From contig JBAJFG010000597.1 of the NCBI GenBank assembly GCA_037903475.1, positions 806,001-870,000 of the forward strand: DNA of 64,000 nt. The letters are read 5' to 3'. Every line of letters begins with the position of its first letter. Position 1 is the stretch's first letter. This DNA is from Ancylostoma caninum. Its lineage: Eukaryota > Nematoda > Chromadorea > Rhabditida > Ancylostomatidae. Shown here piece by piece: positions 11,930 to 25,822 of this stretch. The notes below the pieces were generated by a model. The model was not told the DNA's origin and ran no database searches. It saw only the letters and a program-made list of their open reading frames with translations. The translations under genes were made by a program, and so were the position numbers.

Positions 11930-13965
11930 GCGCCGGCCATCAACTTGCACTCGCATGCAATCCCATTCTAGTCTCCGCATGACGTCCTCAAGAGTGGCGC
12001 TGAATAGTTTTGGCGACACGGTATCGCTTTGCTGAACCCCTCTCCTGACGTCGGTGGTGATGTCGTCGTAGAATGGAGAAATCCTGGTCGTGGAGTTGCT
12101 GAAGAGTTCACGAAATATCTTGATGTATCGAGTAGGAACGCCCTGGTTGCACAGTGCTTCCAACACCGCTTCTGTCTCAACAGAGTCGAAGGCTTTCTTT
12201 AAATCGATGAACGTGAGACAGAGGGGCATCTTATACTCTCGCGATAATCCAATGAGTCTATTGACGGTGTGTATGTGGTCAATCGTAGTGAATCCTTTCT
12301 GAAACCCTGCTTGCTCGCACGGCTGTCCCTCATCTAGTGTCCTTTCGATCCTGTTTAGGATCACTCGCGTGAAAATTTCGTAGACGACGGACAGTAAGCA
12401 GATGGGGCGATAATTGCCAATATCCTGCGGGTCTCCCTTCTTGTACAGCAACACGGTCTTGCTGGTCTTTCATTGGTTAGGTACTTTGCATTCCGACAGG
12501 TCCCGCGTGAAAAGCCTAGCCAAGGTGGTGATAAGAACTGGCGGTAGGTTCTTCAGATGTTCCGGTCGAATCCTGTCGGGGCCTGGTGCTGTACGATTCC
12601 TCACGGACTTGATAGCATGTCGGATTTCGAAAGGAAGAACCGATGGGACAACATACCCATCGGCCCTGAGGTAACACTGAGGGAGGTAGACGTGACTATC
12701 GCAAAGGTCCGAGTAGAAGTCGTAGATGACCTTCGACATTACCCGTCTTGATGAGAAATTGTTCCGGCCGAGCGCAAGAGGGCGGACATCTTGGTCTTGT
12801 GATTGGCGAATTCTCGGCGGGCGCTGCGATTGCTTTTCCCTGCCTCTGCGGATTCGGCCAACACTGCTGCTCGTCTCTCTTTGAGGTCTTCTTTTATCGC
12901 TTCTGTGCACCGTTTTGCGAGCTCGGACGTTAGCTGGTAGTTGCCTGCGGCTCTCGCGGCTCCACGCTGGCGTATAAGCTCAAGGGTCTCATAAGATAGT
13001 CGTCTCTTGGTGGCTCTTGAACCCTCGGCGCTCTTTGCACTGTCGCTGTTGTCGCTCTTGTCGCGAGGATGCTGAACAAGTCAATCGTACTCTTCGTCGA
13101 TGTTGTCGACAACCGCATCTCCCCAAAAGCCGGCTAACAAAGTGATGAGATCCTAATTGATGACGGGTTTGGGACTCCTCCTTTTAAACTTCGCGGCTTT
13201 GTCTCCTTTGCGTGAGAAGAAGAATCTTGCACGAAGGAGGCGATGGTCTGATTCGGTGTAGAACTTCGGTGCAACACCGACGTCGGTCAAGTAGAGCCTT
13301 CGATTGACGATGATGTGGTCAATTTCATTATGGTACTCTCCAACGGGTGACTCCCACGTCCAGCGTAGGGAGGTTGGCTTCTAAAATTATGAGTTACCAT
13401 TGTCTTCGTCATGATGAACTCAGCCTCTCTCCCTGTTCGTTACACTGCAGGCCGTGTGTACCGATGTGAAGTTCCTCAGGCGTTCTCCTAGGACCAATCT
13501 TGGTATTGAAGTCGCCAACGATGGCCTTGAAGAATGTGTGGTCTTCCCTGTAGAATTTCTCCAAGTCCATTTAAAAGGCCTCAATCGCCTCTTCGTCGTA
13601 GGTGGATGATGGAGCGTAGGCGACAAAGATTGTCATGGCCGGAATTGATCCACATCTTCTCAATCGCAAACGTCCGATTCTGGTTGTTAGCTGTTCGAAT
13701 GAATCGATGTCCATGACCAAGCGTGTTGACGAGGACACCGACTCCACCAACTCCTCTACTGTCGCAGGTTCCAAGGAACAGTTCTTCTCCAGTGTTGAAG
13801 GTGGCGTTCAGTGGTCGTTGTCTCCTCGTCGCGGTCAGTCCGATGACGTCGTACCTTATCTTCCTGGCCTGCATCATCAAATCCTTTGATGCAGGCGTGC
13901 GTGGGTTGAAGGTACAGACCGTCATCATAGTTCTTCCGCTTTTAGACAGTCTAGACAACCCCTCA
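11930..13965 (-). pseudogene. RTE-type LINE, inverted 5' half (endonuclease + N-terminal RT)
   Basis: On the minus strand the frames encode an APE-type endonuclease and the first part of a reverse transcriptase of an RTE-clade retrotransposon. Visible endonuclease parts are MTVCTFNPRT near 13925, CDSRGVGGVGVLVNT, and VGDFNTKIG in another frame. Visible RT parts are NRTAPGPDRIRPEHLKNLPP, YKKGDPQDIGNYRPICLLS, CLTFIDLKKAFDSVETEAV and a GVQQSD block (RGVRQGD in active relatives). Several frameshifts break the frame, a TGA replaces a Trp codon near 12468, and the endonuclease Glu of TETRR reads Ala. Homology stops after VDGRR near 11930, before the catalytic FADD. The remainder of the RT lies head to head on the plus strand. 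Confidence 0.9.
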
Positions 13966-13979
13966 GACAACTTAACCAA

Positions 13980-14693
13980 TCTGATGAAGACGATGTTCAT
14001 GAGAAACAGCTGCGTTCTGGATGCCCCATCCTCGCTCAACGGAACGACCATATCCAAATGCTCCAGCTACGAATATCTAGGTCGGGAAGTCAATATGATG
14101 AACGACCTCGCTCCAGAGCTGGGCAGAAGGAAGCGAGCGGCTTGAGGAGCTTTCAAGAGCATCGAGGGTGTAGTGAAGAAGACGAAGAACACCAGGCTCC
14201 GTGCCAACCTCTTCAACACAATGGTTCTCCTTGCTTTGACGTACGCCTCAAAAACCTGGGCGCTGCCCAAGCAGGATGAGAACGCGGTCAGCGTCGTCGA
14301 ACGCTCCATCGAGAGGGTGATGCTAGGAATAACCCGCCTCACGCAAGTGAGGATAGGAATATGGAGTTCCACCCTGTGTCAGCAGTCGAAGATCAGGGAC
14401 GCTGTCGCTTACGCCAAGTTGGATCAAGTGGGCGTCCTAACGACAACCGTTGGACAAAAGCCGTCAGCGACTGAACCCCACGGAACGTTAAGCGCACAAC
14501 AGGAAGACCACCGACCCGATGGTCAGACTTCTTCACGAAGTCCTTCAAGGAAGGACACAATACTCTTCGTGTCCCTCGAACGGACAGAATCCATTGGATG
14601 ACTCTGGCACGCGAGAGGAACAAATGGAAGGATTGCTGACGCCCACTCGGTATACCCGAAGATTAAGGGGAGTCAAAGTGATCAAGGTGATAG
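13980..14693 (+). pseudogene. RTE-type LINE, 3' half (C-terminal RT and tail)
   Basis: The plus strand resumes the same RTE protein at KTMFMRN (about 13987) and continues through EYLGREVNMMNDLAPELGRR, KTKNTRLRANLFNTMVLLAL, ENAVSVVERSIERVMLGITR and a terminal RNKWKDCxRPLGIPED block near 14620-14660. The 3' end carries the short GTGATCAAGGTGATAG tail typical of RTE elements. Stops and frameshifts make it dead (for example TGA near 14143). About 40 residues including FADD are missing between this half and the inverted half, as expected from twin priming. Confidence 0.9.
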
Positions 14694-17600
14694 TAAATGC
14701 GATTTCTCCTGAATTTTTTTGTGGAGTCTGCTGCCATGAAAATCACCATAACCGTACGCCAAACTCAATTTTCTCTCTGCAAATGTCAGAACAAAGTCAT
14801 TTCCGAGAAGGGGCTGAAATTGCAGCTCTTAGTCACCCCCAGAGTTAGCTTCGAAAGCAGAAAGAACAAGAAACTCTTACTTATAAGAAGGCTGACGAGC
14901 AGTGAAAAGTGATTGTTCTCTCATGTCGACATTTAGCATGTGATAATTACTAACTATACTACTATCAGTACTATGTAGGGAATCAGCTGCTTCTGTGGAA
15001 GCAGAATTACAGACATATTCGAAATGGGCTTCGAAATTATAGCCATCGTTTCTTGGAAGGGAAGCAGTCCACTTTCCTGGAGTGCGGCTTCTTTCTGAGT
15101 GCCGATAGCAGCAGACGTCGGGCACAGGTAGTGTATAAAATCAGAAACCAAAAATCCTTTGCAAAACCGTAACAACGTCCCATCTGCTTTAGTATGACAT
15201 GCATGCTGAGGCATGTGGATGCTGGATTCGAGAATTGAGTTCATTGCAACGACATATTTAACTCTTAGACTGAAAATTTAATGTCTCTTTAATATCGTAA
15301 AAATCGCTCGTCGCAAAGCCTCACTAAATTTCTTAGAATTTTCGCGCGAATATACAATACAAGGTTTTTCTATTTTTCTAGAACAAGGATCTGAACTGTT
15401 CATCCGTGCCTACCGTAATACAACTAATTTGCATGTGTGATTATTCACGTGGGCAAATGTGCTGTATTGGCGACAGACAGGAAGTGCAGGGTAGCTAGAG
15501 AGTACAGTGTACGTATTGGTGTGCGCAAAAACTCTATATCCTCAAAAAATAGACCGGATGCCGTTTTTTTTTGCAGACAAATACATTACAGATAATATTA
15601 TTATATTTGTTGCTAATGAACTAGCCAGACATCAGCGTTCTTTTTCACATAAGCCCCAAACGAGGGTTGCAGAAATGAAGGTGCGCCGCAGGTAAATCTA
15701 ATTCATTAACACCTCTGCAGGCCAAATAATCCAAGGAAGAGACTTTCTTTTTCATTAACGATTTTTCCGGCATGGTTCCTGCGAGAGAAATTGATTGCTC
15801 AATTATCTGGACTCACAGGCATCTAATCATTGTCAAAGAGCATTTAGAGGCATGGCCGTCGACGATTCAATGACGAGTTCACTTGTGTGTTTCTAGTAAC
15901 CCAGCTCGTACTTTCTTTATATGTAGAATCACATTCGTAGCTTCAATTCAACGTCATTAAAAGCCAGATAAATATCAACTTCAAGCAACGCCCCGGACCT
16001 TTCCGCATTAATGTAGATACTTATTCTAAGCGGGCCATGTCAAACGATAAAGATGAATTCTAAAGAAACGGTTGAGACCAAAGTGCTACCCGCTAGAGAC
16101 CATCGGGTCGGAGATATATACAGCACTGACCCAATTTATATGGCCAATCGAACCTATCCACTTTCGTAGATACTGTGAAAAATTTTTTTAAACCTTTGAC
16201 CACTCCGTGAAGGGATCGATTGACAATTTGCGGATACCTCGAATTCGCAGATCCCGACCTTCACAACTTCAACTTTTCTTGAGGAAACTATCGAGTGAGT
16301 GGGAGTGTTCCGATAAGTTCACATCTCTTAATGTCTACCATAGTGAGGAAAATTTGAACGTCGAAACTCTGCTCTACCAGAAGATATGGGGGAAAGCTCT
16401 TATGGCTGTATAATCTCAGCGGGCATGGCATAAATATACGGAAGTTGGTCTTTTCTCTCGTGAGAAAGCTATGCGATCACCACGAGCTATGGATGAATGA
16501 GGGTCCTCGTCTTTAGTCTTTTGCCCTGTCCACGACATTCTGATAAATGAAATGATTCTCTACTAAATCGAATAGAATGAGGTACCTCGCCTACATGTCC
16601 ATAACACTCCCAATCTAGAAACGATTGGAAAGGCTGCTATGGCTTGCAAGGAGGCGACTGAAGACGTTCGTAACTAACAAAGAAATGTTTCATACGACTG
16701 CTTCTGAATAAGGTTTTTCCATGACTAGAGAACAGAATGGACTATAAGCCTAGTAACACTAAACGTGGGGAGGTTCACGATAGATTAGACCTTAGGCAAG
16801 GGCACAACACAGGGCAAATTCACGAAATTTACTTGGAAAAACTGATCATTTATTTATTCTGCGGAAGTAAGGTGTGTATGGAGCCACGCTGTAGTTATAT
16901 AGCTCATAAGTAGCTGTATGGAGGATAGTTACACCTTTTCCGCAACAATACATATGCATAATCCATGCCATAGATTAGAGTAGACAAATGTACAAGCAGG
17001 AAGTATGAAAAATGTCAACATTACATTTTTTCATGTAGTTCTACGTACTGGGAAAACGCTGAAAATAAACCTCTATACAGAAAGCCAACAGACCAGAAGC
17101 AGCTCTCTAATCAGGGTGCTGAGCTCAAAAGGATATGAACACAGGGAGAAACCCATTGTGGATAAAAGCATAAGCATCAGTTCTCGTGTTTTTGCTTCGA
17201 CTTGTGTGTTTTTGTTATTCTTTCGTGGTCACCTATAGCGAGCTACAAATTATGAGCGGCAACTACAAATTTATTTTCACGGAGATTTTTTGAGTTCTCT
17301 GCGTTCTCTTCTCCGTTCTCATTCACTCAAGCAGGGTTCGTGAAATGTATTTTGACTGCCTATGAGAAGGAACACTGTAGCGCACGTTGCGGTCCCAAAC
17401 GAGAGATGAAAAAGGGTCCAACTTTGCGTCACCGGAAGTAAATAGAAGCAGAGCCATTTTCTTATTATTATCCCAAGACTTCATACTATTCCCATCGTCC
17501 CCTACGAAAAAATCATAAAATGTGACGGTTTGTACGAAACAAACTTTTTTTTGTCGTTCGCTCACAGCAGTAGCAACGTCATTCTTGACCAAATTTCTCT

Positions 17601-19147
17601 GGTAATTGAAGGTTACAGACTCTACCGGCAAAAAAGTCGTCTGAAGGAAGCAAGGACATGTGAGTTTTGCAAGAAAACTTGCACACAAACTCCTTTACAG
17701 ACTACTACAGGATTCCCGGACAGAGCAAAAAACACTCTAAGTCCCTTATATGCCACCCAGAAGGGAGTGCTCCGCCCACTTACTCCACCAATTTTGAATC
17801 TAACCGTTTCCAATACAGAAATTTTGCCACTTCCGTGACCTCTTGTGTACCGGTTTGGATGAGAGAAGGATGAGAAAATATCGATATCTCCAACTAAATG
17901 AGTTAAGCGGCGTATAATTTTCAATCGTACCCCCCAATGAAGATACAACTGAGGGCAGACCGAGAACGCAGTGTTCTCGGAATAGGTAGAATTCCTAGAA
18001 CAGCATCCACCTGCGCGCTCAATTACTTTCTATACTTCGGTTTTAGCCATTTTCAATAGCTTTGAACATTAACAGATTCGTAAAAAGTTTGTCAAATGAA
18101 TTTAATAGGTCGAAAATTATGTGGCGATTATCTAAGCATAGGCGATAAATTTGCTATATATTTGCCAAAAAAGCGAGGTGAGATTTCGGGGGGAATAATT
18201 TTTCTCATTCATATGTTCTTCTCAATCAATCACGCAACTGAATCTAAGCTTTATTATTGTTTTCCTCGCATACTTCTCCATTTCAAGTGTTTCCTTTCCA
18301 AGAACTCCTTTACCCACAATGTGATCTCTTTCCAGCCGGAGGAAAGAAGTTAAAACTCTCGGAAAGTGGGACCCGAGAGTAGTTGCTTTCACGTGACATG
18401 CCGGCTAAGCAGGGGCGCCAGTATACCCGTTTGTCGAGCTTTCGGCATGTTCCTATGATTCTTATGAAAATGAGGACATCTTGCTAGCTGACGTAAGTAT
18501 ATGCTTCGAAAGCTCTTGGGCCGAGATAAAATCATGTCTTCAATACAACTGCTCAAATTACAAGATTTGATTACTAGCATATCCAAGCCTACACTTAACC
18601 GTCTCAAACCGTTTCTGCTCTAGTTATACATGCCTGAAACTCCTTTCTGTTCCATTGTCTTGAACATCAGTTTAATCTCTCTCTTTCCTAGAACTACCTA
18701 CCACATTATTGCATCTGTCATGCAGATCAGCACATTGTGGGAAATTGTAGTGCGTTGGCGGGCATATGAAATAAAAAAGTAAATAAATAAGAAGCATAAC
18801 GAGGACACAGATCGAATTTAAACTTAGAATTTTTCAAACTGTTCAATCACTGTTACAGAGAAATGTGAAGAGACACCTAATACAACGACGGATTCAACGT
18901 TAAATACTATGCCCAAGTTGTCAACAGTTAAGCGGAAGATCACTGCATCGGTGGGCAAATTCATTTCGTCTTTGCTCGCGGCGACAAATACTGAGCTCTT
19001 AACATTTGGATGCATTGGGATTATCCAGGCCTGATCTTTGATAAGCGAGCTACGAATAGGTTGGCAGTTGATCGGTATTGTTCCAAAATACCTGTTGCCT
19101 AAGCTCTAAAGATCGAGAGTCATGTAGACGTCATTTATTCCTTGTCA
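14694..19147. other. Gene-free stretch, nothing recognised
   Basis: No domain, convincing exon or bounded element was found. Minus-strand open frames at 17323-17948 have no recognisable motif. A GGAGCCACGCTG-TA end near 16880-16893 resembles the right end of the mariner-like element at 20168-21352, but its partner was not found. Confidence 0.5.
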
Positions 19148-19724
19148 TTAAAGGCATTGTCCAGGCAAAAATTTCGATACTTCAATTCTTCCATCCTGTT
19201 ACTCTATTCGACGAGCTGACTGCAACTGTATATGTTTCACCCGTAGAAACCTTGAAATATTTGGTTTTTAGAAGGTTGAAAGTTACGATGTGGACGAGTT
19301 GTCCGGTGCAAAATGAAAAGAAAGCAATAAGGCTTCTCGAACTCTCGAACTTCTAGGCAAACCAGCTAATTATTGCTACAGAAGATTCTAAGGAACATTT
19401 TCTTGATTGCTTTTTGCTTTTTTCCACTAGTATTTCTACTAGTAACCATTTTTTTCCGAAATTTGGAGCGAAATTCTGAACTGATGCTGATTAAAAACCT
19501 GTCAAATTTAACGATGCGTGTTCAACAAGATAGCACATGTTGGTGTGAGTTCCATACGCAACACAAGAGAATAGAGAGGGAACAGACTGTTAGACAGGAA
19601 AACATGTCTTTACAATCTTAGACATGACTTAACATGTTTTCACGAAATCTTCGAAGGGGCGGAGCGGGCACTGGATCGGCTCTGGGAACCAACAGTGAAG
19701 ATTCTGCTTGGACACTGCCTTTAA
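19148..19724 (+). mobile_element. TTAA-flanked MITE (piggyBac-like), copy 1
   Basis: Terminal inverted repeats AAGGCATTGTCCAGGCA and (reverse) AAGGCAGTGTCCAAGCA lie directly inside TTAA tetranucleotides at 19148-19151 and 19721-19724. TTAA targeting with short inverted repeats is characteristic of piggyBac-type elements. It is 577 bp and homologous along its length, in opposite orientation, to the 578-bp copy at 44871-45448. Open frames in it are shared by both copies but contain stops and show no transposase motif, so it is treated as non-autonomous. Confidence 0.75.
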
Positions 19725-20167
19725 CGAAAACATTTGCAGTACTCTTTTTGGGCGAGAGTAAACAGAGAACGTAAGACTGAGAAATATCACTTGAATTAAA
19801 TTTATAGATAGATCCCACCTATTTCTGCGGTCGTTAGTGCTAGCTCACACAATCTTATCAAATCTGGTGTTTTCAACGTTGTTGTTGGCTGATGAATTCA
19901 TCATTGGCACAGTGTACAAATCTCAGAAACGAACTGGATTTCATTAGAATGAAGCTTTAAATTAAGCATGCGAGCCGGAACTATGCGCATATTGTTTTAG
20001 GAAGGGAAAGTTACCAGGAACAAGACTTCGTGAAAGACTATAATTATGAACGGTTATACGAAATAGATAAACCAAGAATTTAAAATTACTTGCTATCGGT
20101 TTCGAGGCTTAACTACTAACTAGGCGCCAATATGTACTGAGACTTGCTAGGTGCTCCACATTAAGTA

Positions 20168-21352
20168 AAGGGTGATCCAAAATTATAGAGACTCACAAAG
20201 GGATCCATATCTAGCTTCAGAAAGCAGTTGAACAATTATGATTCGAAAGCGGTATTTTTCATTCAACCATGAACAGAATCGACCTCCTTATTTTACGAAT
20301 CTTCCTTATACCAGCGAGAAAAGACCCGAAGTGGCGAGGAAGTACTCTGCCCACAGAAGTTTCTAGAAGTGTTTTCACTGGAAATTGAACAGTTTTGTGG
20401 AAGCGAAATCAGGTTTTGCCCTCGAAAGAGTACCACACTAAAAAATCCACATGAAAGGATGCTGAGAAAAGCAATTACAAGTGAGCGGGTCGCAAAATCA
20501 GCGTAAGAACTTCTGTTAGAGCAATTTCCACTTTTTTCCTGTGTTTAGGTGAGATAGTGCAGCTGATTATTCTTATTCACTTTTTATCTTGAATCTGCGA
20601 GAACAATTTCCTTCGTTACACGGCGTTATACGCTTTCGCTGAACCTTACACGTTAGCATACCACATGCGCCTTGACCGCGCAACTAACTGAACAGGGAGG
20701 GATACTACGAGGGTTCGACAACAGGTAATGAAATGTATATTGTTAGATGCAGTTTTCGATACTGATCTTAAATCCATTTTTCTTATCTGCTGCGGAGTTC
20801 TCTATGAAGAGTTGCGGAGCATATTTTCAGATACTCTAGATCGGTGAAATCTGCCTTTCGAGCTATATTCTGCTGAAAATATGCGCGAAAATTATTTTAA
20901 ACATGTCAACTAATTTAATTTATTCAATACTTCCGAAATTTTCTTAGATCCGGAGAAGTATCCGCGATCTTTTAGCAGAATATATCCATGAAGCCAGATT
21001 TTGGCTGCCTTGCGCAAGCTGGAATTTGAAATCATGCCACGTAACTCTTCAGAGAGAACTCCGCAGCAGATACGGAAAACGGATCTGAGATCAGCATCGA
21101 AAACTGCATTTCATAGTATACATTTCGCTACGGGTTGTCGGACCCCCCTACTATCCTTCCCTGGTGAGTGGTGGTACTATGGTCAACTGACGGCTCATAC
21201 ATTCCCAAAATCGGCGGTATAGGACACTGTTTTAGAGCAAGCTTTACGGTTGAACAGATGAACAACAAAATATGAGATACAAAACGCTAAAGGTCGAGGT
21301 AAGTCGGACAACGCACACTGTACTCTTGTCTCCGTAATTTTGGACCACGCTG
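20168..21352. mobile_element. Mariner-like non-autonomous foldback element
   Basis: Ends AAGGGTGATCCAAAATTATA (left) and CAGCGTGGTCCAAAATTACG (right, reverse complement) are flanked by TA on both sides (20166-20167, 21353-21354), as expected for Tc1/mariner transposition. Inside, arms at about 20694-20890 and 20965-21164 are inverted copies of each other (both carry TATCTGCTGCGGAGTTCTCT-like sequence), so the transcript could fold into a long hairpin. No transposase coding was recognised. Confidence 0.65.
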
Positions 21353-21354
21353 TA

Positions 21355-24300
21355 GTTATCTAAAGAAGTTCAAAAAGGATAGTCCCTTGCACATTATGAA
21401 GGAGATGAGGAAAAAGTTTGCAGAAATTGCAAAGTTATGCATCTTCCTGGAAGAGAGAACAAGTAGATGAGAATAGATGTACAACAATCCACATAGATTC
21501 AGCTTGCTATTCGAAGCTGGTGAGCGACATTGACAAAAGCAGAAGGAAAGGGCGGAGGGTAGGGAGGGGGGGGGGGGCTCCACCCGAATCCAGAATGAGT
21601 CACCAACTTTAGAAGTAGAATTAGAGTAATTGGAGGTTCCGTATCATCTTATTTTCAAATCCACACTCTACCATTATTTCAAAATGATTATCTTTGGGAT
21701 TATTTTTGGGAATTTGTTCCCAAATTCAGGTTTTCAATATTTGATTTTTGAAAACTCGGCGTTGCGGACCACCAAGTTGATGAAAATCTCAGTTTCCCTC
21801 TTGTCTCTCTCTCTTTCTCTTTCTCTCTCCCTCTCTCTCCTCTCCCCCTGACCGTCTACGTCCGTCATTGACTAACGATTGTGACGATCATCCCCTGCAG
21901 CTTTCCTGAACTCCAATACAGTAGCATCAGCGCAAATTTTCGAGTTGGAGATTTTGAGACTTTTGACTAACGGGTTTTGAGGCTTTGAGGGAAACTGAAC
22001 TCATATTCAGTGCTAAAGCTGTGCGAAATCCGGGAAAGTTCGAGAAATCCAGGAGCTGTCTCCCATCCGTTAGAATGATTGCGCAAGCGTTCTCAATGCA
22101 CATCTGAGGGTCCCATTGCAAAAGGATATTGCCAGGAACCGCGCGATTGGTTAGAAGGGAATGATCCTGCGTTAACTGACGCGTCGTCGTCGGCACCAGA
22201 TTTCTACTAGTCAGCCGCTTTCATCATTGATGGGAGTATCTCTATGGGTTCGTCATCATTTTTTGCGCGTTCCAGGGTTTTGGTTCTGTGACGACATTTT
22301 TTACCCCAGTACTCTGAATGGATTTTAACAGATCCAACCTTTAATACAATAACAAGGCTATCTGGGCAGGTGATTTTGCCGCTAGAGTTTAATGATGCCG
22401 CATTTAATCTCTAACCATACCTGTGAACTCGTAAACCAACGGCTACACAGAAATTATTGACTCTCTTAAAGTCTTTATTCATGAGCTTTTTGCTCTGTCT
22501 CCATTCATGTCTACAGTACATGAGAAAATTTAATTTACACACCATTTTTTCTAACAGCTTCTGTACTCTGGTCGCAAAGGTCAAAAAACCGATGTGACCG
22601 AATTTCTTTGCTAATGGCTTTGACTTCCGACAGGATGAAAGCAAGGAATAGTTCAGGTTCCGAGGGTTGGAAAGCTTGACGAGACAAAAAAGACGCACTA
22701 TAGAATGCGTCTGTAGATGGAATTGACAAAATCTCATGGTTTCGACAACGGGGAATGCGGAACTTCTGTGAAACCTCAAGCTGGAGGTGATGTTAAGAAT
22801 AAAGCAATAAACAAGGGAAGGCAGCTTGACATATCCTCGAACAGAAAGAAAGAACAGAAAAATACAAGCCCGCCTCTGCCTTTTTCGTTTCTTTTTGGTC
22901 CTCCATCTTCATCGCCAATAGTGGCTAATAAATAGTTGAACAAAAAAATAAACGAATAAATAAATAGTTGATCACTTGAAGAAATTCTTGAAAGACTGCA
23001 CAAAATTGTGCATTAAATCAAAAAAGAAGCGGGAGCAAATAAGTTGCGGTATTCATATAAAGATTTAGATCGTACACAGCTTCTCCGAATTTGGCAAAAT
23101 CCACCGCCAAAAAAAAGCAGGAAAACGAGCTCCGGAGGCAACTAAACACATAACTCCTCATTTACTGCAGTTTTTATAACCAACGCGAAATATTCCAAGG
23201 AAAAGGAGGAAACCAGGATATTCTCATTCATGGCTGATATTCTTGGCGCGCTAACCAAGCAAACCGACTGTGGTTAAGGTGACTTGCTATTCTACGAACT
23301 AGGAATGTTAAGAGGCGCAAGATGTGAAAGTTGCTTTGCTAACGAGGTTCTGTTCGATTATGCCTTCAAGAATCCTAGTCCATATGGAAAAAGCCAAATA
23401 TGCAGTTGACTTCGATAAACGATTTTCGAAAACGATTATCTCTTTATTCCTAATAGACTCGCTACGGTATCACGTTTTTCTCCGGAAAGTTGTAAGCGCA
23501 TCAATCACGCCCTAAATGGAAAAATGAACGAGACATTTCCTTTTCAGTGGTTATTGAAAAATGAGATAACGAACCTCTCTAATCAGTTCCACTAATCAAA
23601 CTTCATACGTTAGCGCGCTAACGGTCTGATTTGCACTTTAAAGAACATCAGACAAAAACACCTACTGTCTAACTGAGTACAAATTTGTGACACTCATTAG
23701 TACGTAGCCATCTCAAAGGATAGACAACGTGCTCCATGTATGGATAAATGTGAAGAAGCGTGAAACAGGGTAGCGTGTCAAATTAATCGTCCAAGTAAGA
23801 GGTACGAGCGATTATTTTCCAATAAACCTCTATCATTCTAGAATTGTGGGAATCTATGGAGTTTTCACAGCGCATCGCTGGGGAAATTTCCTCCATACCA
23901 TTAGTGCAAAAAGAAGTCGAAGAGTGCGGTTATCGTGGTGTAACAGATCCTAAGTCATGCTTTATAAGTTAGTTGATTACTCGTAACTTATTGAACGAGC
24001 ATCTACTAGAAGTTCTTTTGGGCTAAACGAGCTCGTATTGAAATAAGTTGTACAGTGACTGAAGAATCGTGCTGTAAAACTAACATCAATACAAGAAAAT
24101 TCGGGGTCGCATCCAGTATACTTTATCCAGCCGGATAAACGAGCTCTAGCTGATATATCAGTGGGGTTTGGATACATTACTAATCAGGAGAAATTCATCC
24201 GTGGATATGCATCGTCCCAGTACAGTATATCCTTATCCGGTCGAGTTTCACTGGAAAACGACCCATGATCCATTCCAACCTCAATCCATGTTATCTCTCG

Positions 24301-24515
24301 CCAAACATCACAATGGTGCAAAAAATGAACACGTGGATGGGTGATTTATACTGGATAGCAGAGTGGATAAGGACCTGTGGGAACGAATATGAACCCTGTG
24401 TGTTCTCCTTCCCACAGGTAAATCTGTTGTATACGGGCCTAGAATTATAGTCGTACACGAATTGTTTTCTGTATTTATCTATGGATGCTTATATCTATGG
24501 AAGGGCCAGTGAATA
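21355..24515. other. Gene-free stretch, nothing recognised
   Basis: No gene or bounded element was recognised. A (CT)n tract occupies about 21804-21846 and G-rich runs lie near 21566. The 122-codon minus-strand frame at 22411-22779 shows no domain or splice support. Confidence 0.5.
21804..21846. repeat. (CT)n microsatellite
   Basis: TCTCTCTCTCTTTCTCTTTC-type pyrimidine tract of about 43 bp. Confidence 0.9.
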
Positions 24516-25822
24516 GTATCTGCTCTGAAGTTTCCCCCACGGTGTATCCGGGGTAAGAGGCGTTCCGCGGTGTGTCCGCGGTTGCCCTCTACAAATCCGC
24601 ACAAGCCCGCGGTGGAATACCGGGAGTGACGTCACTCCCACACTATGCTCACAAGTGGCCACAGTGGATCCACATATTCACACGGCGGATCCGCAGTATC
24701 ATTGCTTCCCACAGTGGATCTGCACATGCTGCACGGTGGATCCGCTGCAGAACTGATGAGATACATCATAAGGGCTGGGCATACTTGCAGCGACAGCGAT
24801 TTGGTCGCCACGCGATTTAACTTGCAAACATCACAAAAGCTGCCGTGGTCTGCTACGCGCCTTCATTTTCAAGAGCAATCCGCAGACGCGAGGCCGATTT
24901 TTGCAAAATCTCACGAGAAATGATGTGGCGACCAAATTGCTGGTCAGTCCCGGACTGGGCATACTCCATTTTGTGAATTTTCAGCGATTTTCCTCATTTC
25001 TCATGCATTCGCGTCGCTACGTCTAGAAGCTGCGACGCGACCGAATCGCTCAATTTTTTCTTTTTCTTGAAATTTTGTATTATTTCGATTCATTTGTGCG
25101 GGTTCCTCACTATTACAGGCTTTTTGCATGAGATTTGATGAGAATATGTGTGAATCTTTTCCTTTTTCTAAGGAGTATCCTCTTAATTCCTTCCCAAAGT
25201 GCAGTATTTCAGAATGATTTCCTATTCCTTCCCCATAACCGGCTTCGCATACCTTCAAATTGTGCATGTTTTACTAGAAGTTCAAAAAAAAAACAAATAA
25301 TTATGCCCAGTGGGTCAAGTACTAAGAATCCCTGGAGCACATTGCAACCAAGGATTTCTCAAAAACAACTTGCAAACAAGCTCAAATAAAGTAGTTTGAA
25401 AGCTTTTGCTAGAAACAGCTTGCAAACCAGTATGACGTCATCACCAGCCTGGAAAAAATAGTTGCCGACCAGCTTTTCATTTTGCAACTATTTTACTAGG
25501 AATTCAAAACAACTATTTTACCAGCTTTCTCCAAAAACAACTATTTTACTAGCCTTGCGCTGATACTGTGCGGCTATCACGCAGAAATGAAAGAATTCTT
25601 CGCATGTGGTAAGGTATTTTAACGGTCCCATACAATAAAGAGCGGCGGTTACTTCGCTTTCATAAAAAAAGCGTGAGTTATACATATGTATTAAGACTTT
25701 CTCTCCATTTTTTTAAATCTCCTCAAAACAGGTATTCAAATAGTTCACTCCACTCAATCAGTTAAGTTTACTTGTTAGAAAACTATTTAAATTAATAGAC
25801 TCTACACTGAATTAGAATTCTT

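Noticed and set aside
12557..14372. Many short frames antisense to the RTE halves
   Set aside because: Shadows of the two RTE coding strands.
16860..16893. End motif GGAGCCACGCTG-TA resembling a mariner-like terminus
   Set aside because: No matching inverted end or TA partner could be located.
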